Part shown: piece after piece, positions 27,152 to 36,035 of the stretch
Numbering within the stretch: the first letter of the stretch is position 1
Layout: each line of letters begins with the position of its first letter
NCBI GenBank assembly: GCA_945861635.1
Contig: CAMAWH010000031.1
Location: 1-60,135, forward strand
Length of the DNA: 60,135 nucleotides
DNA from: Klebsiella pneumoniae
Lineage (GTDB): Bacteria; Myxococcota_A; UBA796; SXON01
Direction of reading: 5' to 3'
Translations under genes and position numbers: made by a program
Notes under the pieces: model-generated
Seen by the model: the letters and a program-made list of their open reading frames with translations, nothing else
What the model was told of the DNA's origin: nothing
Database searches by the model: none

Positions 27152-29770
27152 ATGCGTCGCCCCTGTGAGGTCCCCATGTTGCTCTCGTTCCTGCTTGCCG
27201 GCTGTCCGGCCGCGCCCATCGCGAAGACGTCCAACCCTCCCGCGTGCAAGGAGTCGGAAGAACAGGTCAACCTTCCGAGCGTCATTCCGGGTGCCCCCCA
27301 GGCCGGCGTCGCGGAGACGTTCGTCGATCTGCCCGTGGGAACGCCCCTCTCCGGCTACACCGGCCGATGCGGGTGTTTTGGAGGAGACGGCAAGGCCGAT
27401 CGTCGTGACAGCGCGTACACCTCGGAGTTCGCACCTTCGGCGGGCGTGCAGACCCGCATCCCGATCAAGGTCTTCTGGCTCAACAACGGCGATCAGGATC
27501 TCGCGATCATCAAGATCGACCTGATCTACTCGTATGACGGCTTGGTGGAGGAGATGGAGCGCCGCCTCGCCTCCGTGTCGGGTCATGACATGGACGGCAA
27601 GGTGGTCGTCGCAACCAATCACTCGCATTCCGCCTACGGCGATTTCAGCGATCAGGTGACGTTCTACCTTGGCTCCGACCGCTTCAACTACGAGGTGTTC
27701 ATGCGCATGGCCGATGCGATGGAGGACACGGCGCAGCACGCCTATACCGGCATACAACCGGTCAAGTTGGGCGTCGGCTACGCCAAGGACTGGGACGCCG
27801 GCCTGGTGTACCACGACCGGCGCGGTGACAACAACGATGAGGAGTTCTTTCCCGACATTGAACCAGGTGATTACAAGGATCCGTACCTGACGATGGTGCG
27901 CATCGACACGCTGGACGATCAGCCTCTCGCGGTGTTGTTCGATTTCGGGATGCACGGAACGGTGCTCGGCGGCGACAATACGATGATCTCGACCGAAGCC
28001 CCCGGCCACGTCGAGTTGGCGTTCGAGGAGCAATTCGACACCCCCATCGTCGTCGGGATGTTGCAGGGTGCGGGCGGAGATTCCTCGCCCGGCGGCAGTG
28101 ACGACGGGTACGCCCGTATGGAAACCGTAGGAGAGTATGCGGTCGCACCGATGATGGCGCTCTACGAGAGCATTCCGACCTCTGCGGATCCCATCCGGCT
28201 GGAAACGGCGTCGCGTTCGATTGCGGAAACCCACCAGGACATTCGGGTCACGCGAAATGGCACGGTGGACTGGTATTATCCCCCGTACGACGAGGAATAC
28301 CACCCGGACAACAAGGTGTACGCGGATGAAGTTCGGGACGCAGACGGAAAAATCGTAACGCACGGCCCGCTACTCTCCCCGTTCGACGAATTCAACATCG
28401 ACTACGGGGAGGCGTTCTGCGGCGAAGATCCTCCGTACCTTCCGGGGTACGCCCCCGCCGAAGTCTTTCCGTACAATCAATGCGTGAAGGTCGAGCAGAT
28501 GGCGAACCTCATTACGGGGTTCTTCGATCTGACAGAGGAAGAAGGCGAGCTTCCGCTGCGGGAGAGTCGGCGGGCCGCCATCACGGCCACGCGTTTCGGA
28601 CCGGTCCACATCCGGGAGGCGGATGGCACCGAAACGATCGATGACTTCTTTATCGGCTTCTTTCCTGGGGAAACCACGGCGGTGTATACCGAGACCTTCC
28701 GCCGGCGGGCGGCGGCGGAGCTCGGCTACACGCACAGCATGGCGGTCGGGTACGCGCAGGATCACGAAGGATACCTGTTGATCGCCGAGGATTGGCTGCT
28801 TGGCGGCTACGAGGCCGATATCAATATCTGGGGGCCGCTGCAAGGCGAGCACATCCTGGAGGGCCTGCTGACGATGTCCGCAGAGCACCTGTCCACCGAT
28901 GTCATTGAAAAGCAGGATCCCTGCGGAATCTATCAGATCCCTGACTACGGCGAGAACTCGCTGCCGACGCTGGCCCCCGACGAGTCGCCCGAGGCGGGTA
29001 CGCTGATCACTGCCAACCCCGGCTACCTGTACAGTCCGCTTTGGACCGAGGAAGAACGTGATCAGGACATCCAACCTGACATCCTGACCCCCGTCACCGT
29101 GCCCCGGGTCCAGGGGATGGTGCCCATGGCCTGGATCGGCGGCGATCCGGGCGTCGATTTCCCGCTCGTCACGCTGGAAATGCGCAATGAGGCCGGCGAG
29201 TGGGAGGCGGTGCTGACGGAAGCCGGTCGGAGTGTGACCAGCGGTCCCGACATCCTGACGGCAACGACGCCGAACCCCCTCAATCCGCCGGACGCGACGC
29301 AAACGCACTACTGGTACGCTGTCTGGCAGGCAGTAGGCCACTCTGCGGACCGCGCTGGCCTTCCGCTCGGTTGGTATCGGCTCCACGTTGTCGGGCACAC
29401 CTACGACGGCGGGGCGTCCACCTACCCGTGGCCGGCCAGCGAGTACGACCTCACGAGTACGGAATTCGAGGTCGTTGCGGGGGAGATTTCCGTTTCGGTC
29501 AGCGGCGCCGACGTCTCGGCCACGCTCGCGGCCCCCGCACGCGGCTACCGGCTCGTCGGAATGGACGGAAACTCGCGCGGCAACAATCCTCTCCCCGGCG
29601 ATTGGGCGAGCTTCACGTTTGTGGACGAGGAGGGGGTGGAAACCACGGCTTCAGCGAACGGGTCGCACGGCAGCGGGTTGACGTCGTTCTCCGGCGTCCT
29701 ACCCGAAGGCACGGTGTCCGTGACGGTGACCGACAGCTACGGCAATGAGGGATCGGCGTCCGTCCCGTGA
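27152..29770 (+). CDS. Neutral/alkaline ceramidase-like lipoprotein
   Basis: 872 residues from ATG 27152. The signal MRRPCEVPMLLSFLLAGC ends in the lipobox LLAGC. An alternative ATG at 27176 has a GAGG site but leaves only a 10-residue signal. The N-terminal 500 residues follow the neutral ceramidase layout: VGTPLSGYTGR, ATNHSHSAYGDFSD (the His-rich zinc-site loop), FGMHGTVLGGDNTMISTEAPG (His and the nucleophile-Ser region) and MLQGAGGDSSPGG. The C-terminal 250 residues are beta-sandwich-like. Known relatives hydrolyse N-acyl sphingosine; a bacterial amide-lipid substrate is likely but unproven. Its stop overlaps the next gene (GTGA). Confidence 0.75.
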   Translation: MRRPCEVPMLLSFLLAGCPAAPIAKTSNPPACKESEEQVNLPSVIPGAPQAGVAETFVDLPVGTPLSGYTGRCGCFGGDGKADRRDSAYTSEFAPSAGVQTRIPIKVFWLNNGDQDLAIIKIDLIYSYDGLVEEMERRLASVSGHDMDGKVVVATNHSHSAYGDFSDQVTFYLGSDRFNYEVFMRMADAMEDTAQHAYTGIQPVKLGVGYAKDWDAGLVYHDRRGDNNDEEFFPDIEPGDYKDPYLTMVRIDTLDDQPLAVLFDFGMHGTVLGGDNTMISTEAPGHVELAFEEQFDTPIVVGMLQGAGGDSSPGGSDDGYARMETVGEYAVAPMMALYESIPTSADPIRLETASRSIAETHQDIRVTRNGTVDWYYPPYDEEYHPDNKVYADEVRDADGKIVTHGPLLSPFDEFNIDYGEAFCGEDPPYLPGYAPAEVFPYNQCVKVEQMANLITGFFDLTEEEGELPLRESRRAAITATRFGPVHIREADGTETIDDFFIGFFPGETTAVYTETFRRRAAAELGYTHSMAVGYAQDHEGYLLIAEDWLLGGYEADINIWGPLQGEHILEGLLTMSAEHLSTDVIEKQDPCGIYQIPDYGENSLPTLAPDESPEAGTLITANPGYLYSPLWTEEERDQDIQPDILTPVTVPRVQGMVPMAWIGGDPGVDFPLVTLEMRNEAGEWEAVLTEAGRSVTSGPDILTATTPNPLNPPDATQTHYWYAVWQAVGHSADRAGLPLGWYRLHVVGHTYDGGASTYPWPASEYDLTSTEFEVVAGEISVSVSGADVSATLAAPARGYRLVGMDGNSRGNNPLPGDWASFTFVDEEGVETTASANGSHGSGLTSFSGVLPEGTVSVTVTDSYGNEGSASVP

Positions 29771-30381
29771 AAAAGTTCATCGCGGTGGCGGGAAACATGG
29801 GGGTCGGGAAGTCCTCCATGGTGGAGTTTTTGTGTTCGCAATACGGTTTTGAGCCGGTCTACGAACCGTACACCACGAATCCCTACCTCGATGACTTCTA
29901 CGCGGACATGGGTCGGTGGGGGTACCACTCCCAACTCTACTTTTTGACGCACAAGTTTCGGTTGCATCTGGAATTGGGCAAACAGACGTGCATCGTCGTG
30001 CAGGATCGCACGATCTACGAGGATGCGGAAATTTTTGCGACCAACCTCGCACGTTCGGGACACATGTCGGGGCGGGACTTTCAGACGTATCAGGAACTTT
30101 ATCGGACGATGCGCACGGCGCTGCAGCCGCCCGACCTCATGATCTACCTGCGCTGCTCGACGCGCGCGATTCGGCGTCGCATCAAGAAACGTGGGCGGCC
30201 GAGCGAGCAGGCGATACCGCTCGAGTACTTGCGAGGACTGAACACGCTTTATGAAGAGTGGATGGAGGGATACGATCTCTCTCCCCGCATCGTCTGGGAC
30301 AGTGAACGTGACGACTACCTCACGGATCTTGTGCAGCAGATTCAGTTCCGGCGGGTGCTAAAGCCGTTTCTGGAGGGTTGA
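29767..30381 (+). CDS. Deoxynucleoside kinase (dNK family), copy 1
   Basis: 204 residues. GNMGVGKSS (9-17) is the P-loop; EPVYEPYTTNPYLDDFY contains the catalytic-base Glu region; VVQDRTIYEDAEIFA is the DRS-type motif; and RRIKKRGRPSEQ is the arginine-rich lid. The family phosphorylates deoxynucleosides for nucleotide salvage. GTG start overlaps the ceramidase stop by four bases, so it is translationally coupled to an exported lipoprotein, which is an odd pairing. A paralogue lies at 32937. Confidence 0.9.
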   Translation: MKKFIAVAGNMGVGKSSMVEFLCSQYGFEPVYEPYTTNPYLDDFYADMGRWGYHSQLYFLTHKFRLHLELGKQTCIVVQDRTIYEDAEIFATNLARSGHMSGRDFQTYQELYRTMRTALQPPDLMIYLRCSTRAIRRRIKKRGRPSEQAIPLEYLRGLNTLYEEWMEGYDLSPRIVWDSERDDYLTDLVQQIQFRRVLKPFLEG

Positions 30382-30406
30382 CCTCCGCTCTCCCTCCCCA
30401 TACGAT
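30378..30406 (+). promoter_or_regulatory. Sigma-70 promoter TTGACC-N17-TACGAT, leaderless
   Basis: -35 TTGACC at 30378-30383 includes the stop codon of the upstream kinase gene. After 17 nt comes the -10 TACGAT at 30401-30406, then 6 nt and the ATG at 30413. This is the cleanest leaderless promoter in the window. Confidence 0.7.
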
Positions 30407-30412
30407 GCACCC

Positions 30413-31213
30413 ATGCTCCTTGCCCTTGCCGCCGTAGCGTTTGCCGACTCGGTTCCTTGTGCGGGGACCACGACGCTCGCCGACTTCAGCGCGGCTGCCC
30501 AGAAGGGAGAAGCGGCGTTTGCGGACATGGATATGGGTGGCCTGGTGACGGCGCGTGAGGCCGCGGCCACCGCGTTGACGTGCCTCGGCGAACCCGTGAA
30601 GCCCGACGCGGCCGCCAGCTTTCATCGATTGATGGCCATGGTCGCCTTCACGGTCCATGACAACAAGGAGGCGCTGGCCGAGTTCCACGCTGCACGGCGT
30701 TTGCAGCCCGGGTACGCCATTCCGGACAGCGTGGCGCCGGCAGGCCACCCGCTGACCAAGTTGTATGAGGAGTCGGTCAGCGCCGAAGAAGGGGCGTTGC
30801 AACCCGTCGGCAACAAGGTCGGCACGCTGTACGTTGACGGCATCCGCGGCGCGCCGCGTCCGGATGGGATCTCGGCCATCCTGCAGCATTTCGATGAAAT
30901 CGGGATGCGCGCCGAGTCCGTCTACCTTCTCGCCGGTGATCCGATTCCGGCGTGGGCGGTGCCGCCTTCGCCCTCGCTTAAGGGGAAAATGCGCGTGCCG
31001 CTCGCTAGCGCCACGGGGGTGGCGGCCATCGCAAGCGGCGTTTTGTACGGCCTCGCGCTTTCGGCGCACGACCAGTTCTGGGACACAGAGAATCCGGCCA
31101 AGGACAGTGAGCTGCCGACGCTCCAGGCGCGCGCCAATACCCTCACCTACGCGTCCGCTGGCGTGGGGGCCCTTGCCGTGGGGCTCGGCACTGTGACCAT
31201 CGTCACGTGGTAG
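30413..31213 (+). CDS. Exported TPR-like protein with C-terminal membrane segments, unknown function
   Basis: 266 residues. MLLALAAVAFA followed by DS is a very short, uncharged signal peptide. Residues 25-110 form TPR-like helices with a capacity to bind partners (EALAEFHAARRLQPGYAIPDSV). Two hydrophobic segments near 205-225 and 245-264 suggest membrane association at the C-terminus. The gene overlaps the next kinase gene by 7 bp and shares its promoter, so it may be a periplasmic partner of that kinase. Function unknown. Confidence 0.7.
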   Translation: MLLALAAVAFADSVPCAGTTTLADFSAAAQKGEAAFADMDMGGLVTAREAAATALTCLGEPVKPDAAASFHRLMAMVAFTVHDNKEALAEFHAARRLQPGYAIPDSVAPAGHPLTKLYEESVSAEEGALQPVGNKVGTLYVDGIRGAPRPDGISAILQHFDEIGMRAESVYLLAGDPIPAWAVPPSPSLKGKMRVPLASATGVAAIASGVLYGLALSAHDQFWDTENPAKDSELPTLQARANTLTYASAGVGALAVGLGTVTIVTW

Positions 31214-32913
31214 AGCCGGACGGCCCTCACTTTGGGAGCGGCCGCTACGGTGTCGTAGGCCACCTCGGACAGGGTGGCATGGCGACGGTGTACCGGGTCT
31301 ACGACGAGCGCTTGCGTGTGCACCGTGCGCTCAAGATGCTCTCGCCGGAAATGACGCTCCAGGCGGCGATCCGGCGTCGATTCGAGAACGAGGCGCACAC
31401 GATGGCGCGGTTGGCGCATCCAAACATCGTCTCCGTTCACGACGTTGGGGACGATGGCGAGCACGTCTTCATCGTGATGGAGTTGATCGAGGGCGGCAGC
31501 CTCATGGATCACCTCGATCGCTTCGGCCCGCTCGACGAGCGCACGGCGGTAGACATCTCCATTGGCGTCCTTCGCGGCCTGAATCTTGCTCACGAAAACG
31601 GGGTCGTCCACCGGGACATCAAGCCGCACAACGTGCTCTTGGCCGCCGACGGGACGCCCAAGGTCACCGACTTTGGCATTGCGCGAATCCAGACGGACGA
31701 TATGCCAGGTATGACACGTACGGGCTCCATTATCGGAACATGGGCGTTCATGGCGCCGGAGCAGCGTGCGGGCGCGCGGGACCTGGATCGGCGGGCCGAC
31801 GTCTACTCGGTCGGCGCAACGTTGGTGACGTTGGTCACCGGAGACTTGCCCGGCGATCTCTTCGTCAGCGAACTGCACAAGAAGCTGTTGTTGAAGGTGC
31901 CGGAGTCGCTGCGAGAAGTGATTCAGCATGCGACGCGGTACGACGCGTCGGACAGGTTTTCCAACGCCGCCGAGATGGCTTCGGCGTTGGAGGCGCTGCT
32001 TCCCGCGCTGCCGCCTACGCCGGCGGAGCGGCCGAAGCTCGGCCAGCCGATGCGGATCACGGACAAGCCGACGCGTCGCAACACCAACGAAACGATGTCG
32101 CTGGCGGGCGCTACGCTGGAACCCGTGCTGCGCAGCAAGGACACGTTGCCGCCGGCGCGGGGCATGCCGCGCAGCGCAAGCTCCCCGACCGGGGGTGCTT
32201 CGCTGACGGTTGCGCCGTCGTTGGTCGTCGATCCCGACGGGGGCAGGGGGCCGGCGAGTCGCCAGCCGGCCATCAAGATCGTCGCCATCGGCGTCGGGTT
32301 GGGGCTGTTGATCACGGCGGCGGTCGCGGCGTTCCTGACGACGCAGGACGGTGTGCCGTCCGCGGGAAGTGAGGCGGATCCTGCCTCGCAGACGGAGATC
32401 CCGCGCCCCCCCGATGCGCCTCCGGGCACCTCGCGGACGCTGCTCGCAGGGAACGAACCGCCGGCGGGCGCGGCTCCGTCTGCCCCGCCGGCCGCGGTGC
32501 CGGCCGCTGTTTCGGCCGCTGGTGCGCCCCCCGCGCAGCCCACGGGCAAGCCCACTCGCCCGGCGCCGGCGGCGATAGCGAAGTCCGCGCGGCCTTCTCC
32601 CGTCGCAAGTGCGCCGACCGCGTCGGTGCCGGCGGCAAAGGTGGCCGCGGAGCCGCCACCGCCCGTTGCCGTGGCGCCCGCCGCCGCTGTCGCCGAGGCG
32701 CCGGCGCGCTGGAATGCGAGTGGCGAGGCGACCAACGTGCGGCTGTCGGATGGATCGAAGACCTGGCCCGCAGGCGAGATTCCGCCGGGGACCTACGCTG
32801 TCGTCGCGGATTTTGCAGGCGCGGAAGGCGTGAAAGCCGGCAGTGTCAAGATCGCGGCCGGGGAGCGCGTAACGGTGCGTTGCGATGCGAGTTTTCAGCG
32901 GTGCAAGCGGTAG
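31207..32913 (+). CDS. Transmembrane Ser/Thr protein kinase with C-terminal PEGA-like domain
   Basis: 568 residues. The Hanks-type kinase domain covers about 13-275: glycine loop GQGGMATVY (21-29), Lys43, HRDIKPHN at 135-142, DFG at 155-157 and GTWAFMAPEQ. All catalytic residues are present. A Pro/Ala-rich linker, a membrane helix at about 360-380 and a second long Pro/Ala stretch follow. The last 65 residues (WPAGEIPPGTYAVVADF, then VKIAAGERVTVRCD) look like a PEGA-type periplasmic beta domain. The GTG start lies inside the previous gene, so expression is coupled. Confidence 0.92.
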   Translation: MVEPDGPHFGSGRYGVVGHLGQGGMATVYRVYDERLRVHRALKMLSPEMTLQAAIRRRFENEAHTMARLAHPNIVSVHDVGDDGEHVFIVMELIEGGSLMDHLDRFGPLDERTAVDISIGVLRGLNLAHENGVVHRDIKPHNVLLAADGTPKVTDFGIARIQTDDMPGMTRTGSIIGTWAFMAPEQRAGARDLDRRADVYSVGATLVTLVTGDLPGDLFVSELHKKLLLKVPESLREVIQHATRYDASDRFSNAAEMASALEALLPALPPTPAERPKLGQPMRITDKPTRRNTNETMSLAGATLEPVLRSKDTLPPARGMPRSASSPTGGASLTVAPSLVVDPDGGRGPASRQPAIKIVAIGVGLGLLITAAVAAFLTTQDGVPSAGSEADPASQTEIPRPPDAPPGTSRTLLAGNEPPAGAAPSAPPAAVPAAVSAAGAPPAQPTGKPTRPAPAAIAKSARPSPVASAPTASVPAAKVAAEPPPPVAVAPAAAVAEAPARWNASGEATNVRLSDGSKTWPAGEIPPGTYAVVADFAGAEGVKAGSVKIAAGERVTVRCDASFQRCKR

Positions 32914-32924
32914 TTGGCGCGCGT

Positions 32925-32930
32925 TAGAAT
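32925..32930 (+). promoter_or_regulatory. -10-like element TAGAAT, 6 nt before the 32937 ATG
   Basis: TAGAAT, then CCGCCG, then the ATG. Good -10 match; no -35 at the right distance. Leaderless transcript predicted. Confidence 0.5.
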
Positions 32931-32936
32931 CCGCCG

Positions 32937-33608
32937 ATGTCCACCCCCGCGCGCCCGCCCGATCGCCTCAGTGAACTCTTCATCGGCATCGCTGGAATGA
33001 TCGGCGCTGGAAAAAGTACGCTTGCCACTGCGCTCGGGCGGCACCTCGACCTGCCCGTCTACTTCGAGCCGGTGGCCGACAACGTCTACCTCGCGGATTT
33101 TTACCGCGACACCCGCCTGTATTGTTTCGCCACGCAGATCTACCTGCTCAATCGCCGCTTTCAACAGCACCAGGAGATCATCTGGCGCGGTGGCGGCGGG
33201 GTGCAGGATCGCACGATCTACGAAGACGCCGTTTTCGCAAAAATGCTGGTCGATATAGGGTTGATGGAGGAGCGCGACTACGCGACGTACCTGTCGCTGT
33301 TTCGCCACATGTCGAATTTCATGTGTCGGCCCAACCTGATCGTCTACCTCGACGTGAAGCCGGAGCGTTCGATGGAGCGGGTGCGGATGCGCTCGCGCGA
33401 CGTGGAAACCGGGATCACGCTTGAATATCTTCAAGGGCTGTACGCCGGATACGAGCGATTCATCGAGGAAATTTCGCGTACCGTGCCGGTCATTCGCGTC
33501 GATTACGACCGCTTCCGGGATGCGGAAGAAATGGCGACGGTCATCGAGCGTGAATACCTCGATGCCAGCTTTCTTCGTACCGTTTCCTGGGAACCGACCC
33601 GCGCGTGA
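32937..33608 (+). CDS. Deoxynucleoside kinase (dNK family), copy 2
   Basis: 223 residues. GMIGAGKST (20-28) is the P-loop, YFEPVADNVYLADFY the Glu-containing base region, GVQDRTIYEDAVFA the DRT motif, and ERVRMRSRDVE the lid. It differs clearly from copy 1 at 29767 in the substrate-facing segments (NVYLADFYRD against NPYLDDFYAD; LNRRFQQ against THKFRLH), so a different base preference is likely. Firmicutes commonly carry such dGK/dAK-type pairs. It lies tail to tail with the RlmI-like gene, 7 bp apart. Confidence 0.9.
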   Translation: MSTPARPPDRLSELFIGIAGMIGAGKSTLATALGRHLDLPVYFEPVADNVYLADFYRDTRLYCFATQIYLLNRRFQQHQEIIWRGGGGVQDRTIYEDAVFAKMLVDIGLMEERDYATYLSLFRHMSNFMCRPNLIVYLDVKPERSMERVRMRSRDVETGITLEYLQGLYAGYERFIEEISRTVPVIRVDYDRFRDAEEMATVIEREYLDASFLRTVSWEPTRA

Positions 33609-33615
33609 CGACGCC

Positions 33616-34764
33616 CTACCGCACGACGAAAACCAGGTGCTTCAGGTACTCCGTCTCAGGAACTCCGGGAAGGATGGGGTGGTCCGGGGCTTGCCCGCCA
33701 CGCCGGACGAGCGTCACGCGGCGCCCCGCCTGTCGTCCCGCGTGCAGCACGGTTTCTTCGAATCGCTCTGCCTGAATGTGGTGGGAGCAGGACGAGGTAA
33801 AGAAGAGTCCTCCGTCTGCCACGAGTCGCAGCCCGGACGCGTTGACCTGTTTGTAGAGATGCAGCGCCGCGCCGGCCGTCTTGCGTGTCTTGGCGAAAGC
33901 GGGCGGGTCGACCGCAACGACGTCGAAGGTGCGCGCCGGCATGCCGTCCATCGCTTCGCGCGCGTCCGCGTCGAGTACGGTGACCGTCGTGCCGTTCAAC
34001 TCCGCGTTGCGCCGAATCATCGCGCAGGCCGCCGCGCTCGACTCGATGGCCATCGCCTCCCGGGCGCCACCCGCCATCCCCGCGAGTGCCCATCCGCCAA
34101 GGTGTGCGTACACGTCCAGCACGCGCGCGTCACGACACCGAGCGGACATGAACGCCCGATTGTCGGCCTGATCGAAGAAAAATCCCGTCTTCTGGCCGTG
34201 CACCAGATCGGCCTCGAAGCGAATGCCATTTTCCTCGAACGCGACCTTTTCCGGCACGTCGCCGAACCACACGCCGGCGGTCAACGGCAGCGCCTCCAAA
34301 TGACGCAGGGGCACATCGTTTCGGAGCACGGCTCCGGCGGGAGCGATCACCTCTGTCAGCGCGCTGCGAACAAGCTCTGCACGCTGGTCCATCCCCAGCG
34401 TCGTCATCTGTACGCTCACGACGTCCTCGTAACGGTCGATGATCAGGCCCGGCAGACGGTCGGCCTCGCCGGCGCACAGTCGGTAGGAGCGGCGGGTGGG
34501 CAGAACGCGCTTACGGAGATCGAGCGCGGCTGTCAATCGAGCGACGTAGAACGCGGAATCGTCGATATCGTCACGCTCGTTCGCGTACATGCGGACGCTG
34601 ATGAGCGAGTGCGGGTTCGCGTAGCCGCGCCCGAGAAAGTTCCCTTTCGCATCCCGCACTTCGACCGCGCCGCCGGGCGGCAGCGCCGATACCGCCGGGG
34701 AGATAATTTCGTTGCTGAACACCCAGGGGTGGCCGGGGCGAGTACGGGCCGTGACGCTCAGCAT
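33616..34764 (-). CDS. Class I rRNA methyltransferase, RlmI/YccW-like
   Basis: 382 residues. The N-terminal PUA-type domain (GHPWVFSNEI, GNFLGRGYANPHSLISVRMY) binds RNA. The Rossmann methyltransferase domain has VLDVYAHLGGWALAGM for SAM and the catalytic DPPAFAKTRK. Relatives methylate C5 of a 23S rRNA cytosine. The sequence HTRPGHPWVF and the overall length agree with this group; the exact target is not certain. The start at 34764 is divergent from the YihY gene, 35 bp away. Confidence 0.9.
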   Translation of the reverse strand: MLSVTARTRPGHPWVFSNEIISPAVSALPPGGAVEVRDAKGNFLGRGYANPHSLISVRMYANERDDIDDSAFYVARLTAALDLRKRVLPTRRSYRLCAGEADRLPGLIIDRYEDVVSVQMTTLGMDQRAELVRSALTEVIAPAGAVLRNDVPLRHLEALPLTAGVWFGDVPEKVAFEENGIRFEADLVHGQKTGFFFDQADNRAFMSARCRDARVLDVYAHLGGWALAGMAGGAREAMAIESSAAACAMIRRNAELNGTTVTVLDADAREAMDGMPARTFDVVAVDPPAFAKTRKTAGAALHLYKQVNASGLRLVADGGLFFTSSCSHHIQAERFEETVLHAGRQAGRRVTLVRRGGQAPDHPILPGVPETEYLKHLVFVVR

Positions 34765-34787
34765 GGCGCCGGCCTATCCGGTTGCGG

Positions 34788-34793
34788 TAGAAC
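34788..34793 (+). promoter_or_regulatory. -10-like element TAGAAC, 6 nt before the 34800 ATG
   Basis: TAGAAC, then CGGACG, then the ATG; no Shine-Dalgarno. It lacks the final T of the consensus and has no clear -35. Confidence 0.4.
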
Positions 34794-34799
34794 CGGACG

Positions 34800-36035
34800 A
34801 TGGACACGGTCGAGCACCTCTACGCGCGCCTCGTCCGCCACGAGCGCATGCCGCCGCGGCTCGTGCGCGTGACGAAGCTCGGCGCCGTCCTGATTCGGGA
34901 GTTGACGCGGGATCAAGTGCATGTGCGCGCCGCGACGCTCGCGTACTGGACGCTGGTTGCGTTGGTCCCGATGCTGGTGCTGTCGGTCGGTGTGCTCAAG
35001 GTGCTCGGGTTGGAGCACTCGGTTCCCGTGCGTGAGCTGCTGTGGCGCACCATCCTGGCGGGATCGGTCGAATCGGTCGGGGCCACGCTCGATCTGTGGA
35101 TCGATGCGGTGGACTTCGGGAAGCTTTCGCTCGCGGGCATCGCGGGCGTGATGTTGGCGGGCTCGCGCATCTACTTTTCGGCGGAAGAAGCGTTCAATCG
35201 CTTGTGGACGGTGCGCGTGCGTCGTCCCTTTGCGATGCGGTTGATGGTGTTCTACGCCACCGTCACGCTCGGGCCGGTGCTCATCGCCGCTGGTTTTCTG
35301 GTCAGCGCCCGCCTGCAAGCCGCAGTCGATGTCAGCGCGCTGCAATGGGTGTCGCCGGTCGTGCTCACGGCGCTTGCGTTTGTCCTGGCCATCAAGTTCC
35401 TGCCCGATACCGACGTTCGCTGGTTTCCGGCCCTGACCGGTGGACTCGTTGCGGCGACGCTTTTCGAGTTGGCGAAGCTGGGATTCAGCACCTATGTCGA
35501 TATCGTCGGGGCCGCTCAGGCGGCTGCGGCGATCTACGGCTCGCTCGCGCTCTTCCCGGTGTTCCTGCTGTGGCTCTACCTCATGTGGATCATCGTGCTT
35601 CTCGGCGTGGAGTTGGCGTACGTGACCCAGCGCCACGAGGATCTGCTGGTCGCGGAGGATCGCCATCTCGCGGGGCCACACCGCCGGCGCCCCGACGCCT
35701 TTTTTGCCTTGCAATGCCTGCTTGTCGTCGCCCGTCGTTTTGAACACGGGCTCGGTCCGAGTCCGGAGCCCGTCGTCACCCGCATCATCGCGAGCGATCC
35801 TACGCACGTGTGGGAGGCGTTGGAGATGCTGGAGGAGGCCCAGTTCCTCACGGAGAGCCCGCAGGGCTATTCCCTGACGCGACCGCCACAATCGCTGCGC
35901 GTACGGGAGGTTCTCGATCGGGTGCGGGCGCTGACGCGACCGGAAATCTCCCCGGATGCGCCCGGAGCGGCGTTGGTCGAGGGCGTCTTTCACGATGCGC
36001 CCTCGCTCGACGTCACGGTTGCGGAGCTGGTTTGA
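34800..36035 (+). CDS. YihY/BrkB-family inner membrane protein with C-terminal winged-helix-like domain
   Basis: 411 residues. Six membrane helices span about 40-290, with ATLAYWTLVALVPMLVLSVG at the start and YGSLALFPVFLLWLYLMWII near the end, typical of the YihY/BrkB (UPF0761) family. The family was once called ribonuclease BN in error; its true function, perhaps transport, is unsettled. The C-terminal 110 residues are soluble and look like a winged helix (EMLEEAQFLTESPQGYSLTRP). It overlaps the next gene by four bases and heads an operon with a peptidoglycan transglycosylase. Confidence 0.88.
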   Translation: MDTVEHLYARLVRHERMPPRLVRVTKLGAVLIRELTRDQVHVRAATLAYWTLVALVPMLVLSVGVLKVLGLEHSVPVRELLWRTILAGSVESVGATLDLWIDAVDFGKLSLAGIAGVMLAGSRIYFSAEEAFNRLWTVRVRRPFAMRLMVFYATVTLGPVLIAAGFLVSARLQAAVDVSALQWVSPVVLTALAFVLAIKFLPDTDVRWFPALTGGLVAATLFELAKLGFSTYVDIVGAAQAAAAIYGSLALFPVFLLWLYLMWIIVLLGVELAYVTQRHEDLLVAEDRHLAGPHRRRPDAFFALQCLLVVARRFEHGLGPSPEPVVTRIIASDPTHVWEALEMLEEAQFLTESPQGYSLTRPPQSLRVREVLDRVRALTRPEISPDAPGAALVEGVFHDAPSLDVTVAELV

